The notes under the pieces: model-generated | The model's input: only the letters and a program-made list of their open reading frames with translations | Told to the model about the DNA's origin: nothing | Database searches by the model: none | Origin: Pseudoflavonifractor sp. 524-17 | GTDB lineage: Bacteria; Bacillota; Clostridia; Oscillospirales; Oscillospiraceae | Reading direction: 5' to 3' | Assembly: GCF_009935845.1 (NCBI RefSeq) | Contig: NZ_QWEK01000007.1 | Location: forward strand, 1 to 64,000 | DNA: 64,000 bases | Shown here: one piece after another, positions 61,845-64,000 of the stretch | How positions within the stretch are numbered: position 1 is the first letter of the stretch | How the letters are laid out: each line of letters starts with the position of its first letter | Position numbers and translations under genes: made by a program

Positions 61845-64000
61845 TGGAAGCAAAAATTCAATCTTTCTCCCGTGTCGTCCCCATGATCTACGCCTACAAC
61901 ACCCCCGGCGTCACCTATCACGAGGGCTGGACGAAAATCGGCTACACCGAGAAACAGACCGTTTCCCAGCGCATCAAACAGCAGACCCACACCGCCGGTA
62001 TCCAGTATCAGCTGGCCTGGCAGGACAACGCCATATTCAAGGACGGTTCCGGGGAATACTTTACCGATCACGATTTTCACTCATTTCTAGAGTCGCAGAT
62101 GGGCGTGGAGCGCACCCCTGGAACAGAGTGGTTCCATGTGGATGGCCCCACCTCCCACCGGCACTTTGACGCCTTTTCCCGGCGGGAGTTGGTGGCGACC
62201 AGCGACCAACGGCTGACCTATGAACTTCGGAAAGAACAGCGGGAAGCCGTTTCCATGACAAAAGCCTATTTTGAAAACGGCGGCGAGGAATTTCTCTGGA
62301 ACGCCAAGCCCCGCTTTGGCAAGACGCTGACCTCTTATGATCTCGTCCGGCAGATGGGCTTTACCAAAGTGCTGATCGTCACCAACCGGCCCAGCATTGC
62401 CAACTCCTGGGCTGACGATTTCTTCAAATTTATCGGCTGGCGGGGCGAGTTCTCTTTTGTATCCGATACCGACGCCTTGAAGGACAAGCCCGGCGTTTTA
62501 TCGAGAGAAGAACACCTTGCCGGGATACTCCACCGGGAAGATTCAATGCCAAGGAACATGATCACTTTTGAATCGCTGCAAGGCTTGAAAGGCTCTGTCT
62601 ATTTTGGCGGACAGTATGATAAACTGCGCTGGATGAGCGAATTGGAGTTTGATTTGCTGATCGTGGACGAGGCCCAGGAGGGCGTGGACACCATGAAAAC
62701 CGAGCGGGCCTTCCGCAATATCAAGCGGAAGCACACGCTGTATCTGTCCGGCACGCCCTTCAAGCAGCTTGCCAGCGAGCAGTTTTCCAAGGAGCAGATA
62801 TTCAACTGGTCCTATGCGGACGAGCAGGAGGCCAAGGCGAATTGGAGCGGCGAAGATGCCAATCCCTACGAAACGCTGCCCCGGCTGGCCATGTTCACTT
62901 ATCAGCTTTCCGGCATGATCCGGGAGCGCATCGAGAAAGGGCTGGATTTGTCCGGCGAGGATGGCACTGTCGATTATGCCTTTGACCTCAACGAGTTTTT
63001 CGCCACAGATGAGCGAGGAAAATTTGTCCATGAGGATGAAATCAAAAGGTTCCTTCATGCCCTGACAACGCAGGAAAAGTACCCGTTCTCCACGCCGGAA
63101 CTGCGGCGGGAGCTGTCCCATACCATGTGGTACTTAAACCGGGTGGCAAGCGCCAAGGCGTTGGAAAAGCTGCTTCGGGAGGACGAGGTTTTCCGCGAGT
63201 ACAAGGTCGTTCTTGCGGCGGGAGATGGTCGAAGCGATGACGATGACGCACAGGCGGCAAAGGCTTTTGACCAGGTGAAGGCGGCGATTGCAAATTATGA
63301 TAAGACTATCACCCTGACTGTAGGGCAACTCACCGTGGGCGTCACCATCCCGGAGTGGAGCGGCGTTCTCATGCTCTGCAACATGAAAAGTCCGTCCTCC
63401 TATATGCAGGCGGCGTTCCGGGCGCAGAACCCTTGTATCGTGACCCGTGACAGCCAGCGGTTCCGCAAGGAAACCGCCTATGTCTTTGACTTCGACCCCG
63501 CCCGGACGCTGATCATCTTTGACGAGTTCGCCAACAACCTGTCCGCCGATACCGTGGGCGGGCGCGGCACCAGCGATGACCGGAAGGAAAACATCAAGCG
63601 GCTGCTGAACTTCTTCCCTGTGCTGGGCGAGGACAGCGAGGGTCGGATGGTGGAACTGGACGCCGCCTCTGTCCTGTCCATCCCCCGACGGCTGAAAAGC
63701 CAGGAGGTGGTGCGGCGGGGCTTCATGTCCAACTTTCTGTTCCAGAATATCAGTAATATTTTCGGTGCGCCCGCTGTTGTCCGGGAGATCGTGGAGAAGC
63801 TGACACCCGCCCATGAAGAGGGCAAGAAAGCAGACCCCAAGCGGCTGGATAGCATGGACACTGTGACAGTGGACGAGAACGGCGAGGTGGAAATTCCCAA
63901 CGAAACTATCATCGGCAGAACGCAGGATTTGTTCGGCCCGAAGGTCTATGAGATTGCAGATATCCAATCCCAGATGGAGACTGTCGCTGAGAACGCTTCC
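61844..64000 (+). CDS. GIY-YIG nuclease / SF2 helicase, restriction subunit (3' incomplete)
   Basis: The frame is open from 61844 (or ATG 61841) to the window end, 719 codons so far. The N-terminal 100 residues look like a GIY-YIG (T5orf172-like) nuclease: MIYAYN at 14-19, GWTKIGYT at 28-35, R43 and possibly E83. The SF2 helicase has motif I NAKPRFGKT (153-161), DEAQ (275-278), SGTPF (302-306) and a later VTIPEWSG. AAGGAG lies eight bases upstream of 61844. Together with the Eco57I-like methylase it makes a restriction-modification system in which the helicase subunit also carries the nuclease. Confidence 0.85.
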   Translation, partial: MEAKIQSFSRVVPMIYAYNTPGVTYHEGWTKIGYTEKQTVSQRIKQQTHTAGIQYQLAWQDNAIFKDGSGEYFTDHDFHSFLESQMGVERTPGTEWFHVDGPTSHRHFDAFSRRELVATSDQRLTYELRKEQREAVSMTKAYFENGGEEFLWNAKPRFGKTLTSYDLVRQMGFTKVLIVTNRPSIANSWADDFFKFIGWRGEFSFVSDTDALKDKPGVLSREEHLAGILHREDSMPRNMITFESLQGLKGSVYFGGQYDKLRWMSELEFDLLIVDEAQEGVDTMKTERAFRNIKRKHTLYLSGTPFKQLASEQFSKEQIFNWSYADEQEAKANWSGEDANPYETLPRLAMFTYQLSGMIRERIEKGLDLSGEDGTVDYAFDLNEFFATDERGKFVHEDEIKRFLHALTTQEKYPFSTPELRRELSHTMWYLNRVASAKALEKLLREDEVFREYKVVLAAGDGRSDDDDAQAAKAFDQVKAAIANYDKTITLTVGQLTVGVTIPEWSGVLMLCNMKSPSSYMQAAFRAQNPCIVTRDSQRFRKETAYVFDFDPARTLIIFDEFANNLSADTVGGRGTSDDRKENIKRLLNFFPVLGEDSEGRMVELDAASVLSIPRRLKSQEVVRRGFMSNFLFQNISNIFGAPAVVREIVEKLTPAHEEGKKADPKRLDSMDTVTVDENGEVEIPNETIIGRTQDLFGPKVYEIADIQSQMETVAENAS

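Noticed and set aside
63134-63967. 277-residue minus-strand ORF near the window end
   Set aside because: Antisense of the continuous GIY-YIG/helicase frame, which contains the real helicase motifs.

Overview
The window reads as one contig of a GC-rich, endospore-forming Clostridia. Sporulation genes (spoVB-, yabP-, yabQ-, ylbJ- and spoVT-like, plus a SpoIIQ-like M23 protein), strong AGGAGG ribosome sites, frequent TTG/GTG starts, ribonuclease Y, FakA/DegV and NADP-type glutamate dehydrogenase all fit an Oscillospiraceae-type gut anaerobe (Flavonifractor-like). That placement is inference. No rRNA or tRNA gene was seen.

1-29.5 kb is mostly housekeeping and envelope functions: a 6S-like RNA, thyA and mtaB, an HPr-like protein, a YfbR-type nucleotidase, an ACT/PFL pair, a secreted SLH-VanY peptidase, folA with a NUDIX gene, and pgi. 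Then come a PepSY / ECF sigma / membrane-PepSY unit, a TetR-controlled MacAB-like efflux operon that ends in an SLH protein, a second TetR facing degV across one operator, an RNase J-like beta-CASP protein, ylbJ, an M23 peptidase, a SprT-like protein, and yedF with a DUF3343 gene.

29.5-53 kb holds rny, lepB, a Dam methylase overlapping a PD-(D/E)XK endonuclease gene (a type II restriction-modification pair), purine nucleoside phosphorylase with an SAH/MTA-deaminase-like amidohydrolase, and the spoVB-mazG-hup-rqcP run. The rest of that classical neighbourhood, yabP-yabQ-divIC-yabR, follows on the opposite strand. Next are birA, gdhA, an SH3-NlpC/P60 hydrolase, spoVT with a sigma-G-like promoter, fakA-asp23, a GreA-like factor, and a second ECF sigma / anti-sigma pair.

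53-64 kb is an accessory, defence-like region. It starts with an AT-rich AAA+ ATPase / subtilase cassette, followed by an XRE regulator, a small HTH-like protein, and a dense array of about ten hairpins whose stems differ but whose loops share a CAAA core. A serine recombinase follows, then an Eco57I-type methylase with an AT-rich central part, overlapping a GIY-YIG/SF2-helicase gene that runs off the end. Best candidates for something undescribed: the hairpin array, and the AAA+/subtilase cassette with its direct-repeat operator. Several dispersed repeat elements (about 7.0, 13.3, 31.6/34.4, 42.2 and 53.2 kb) are also recorded.
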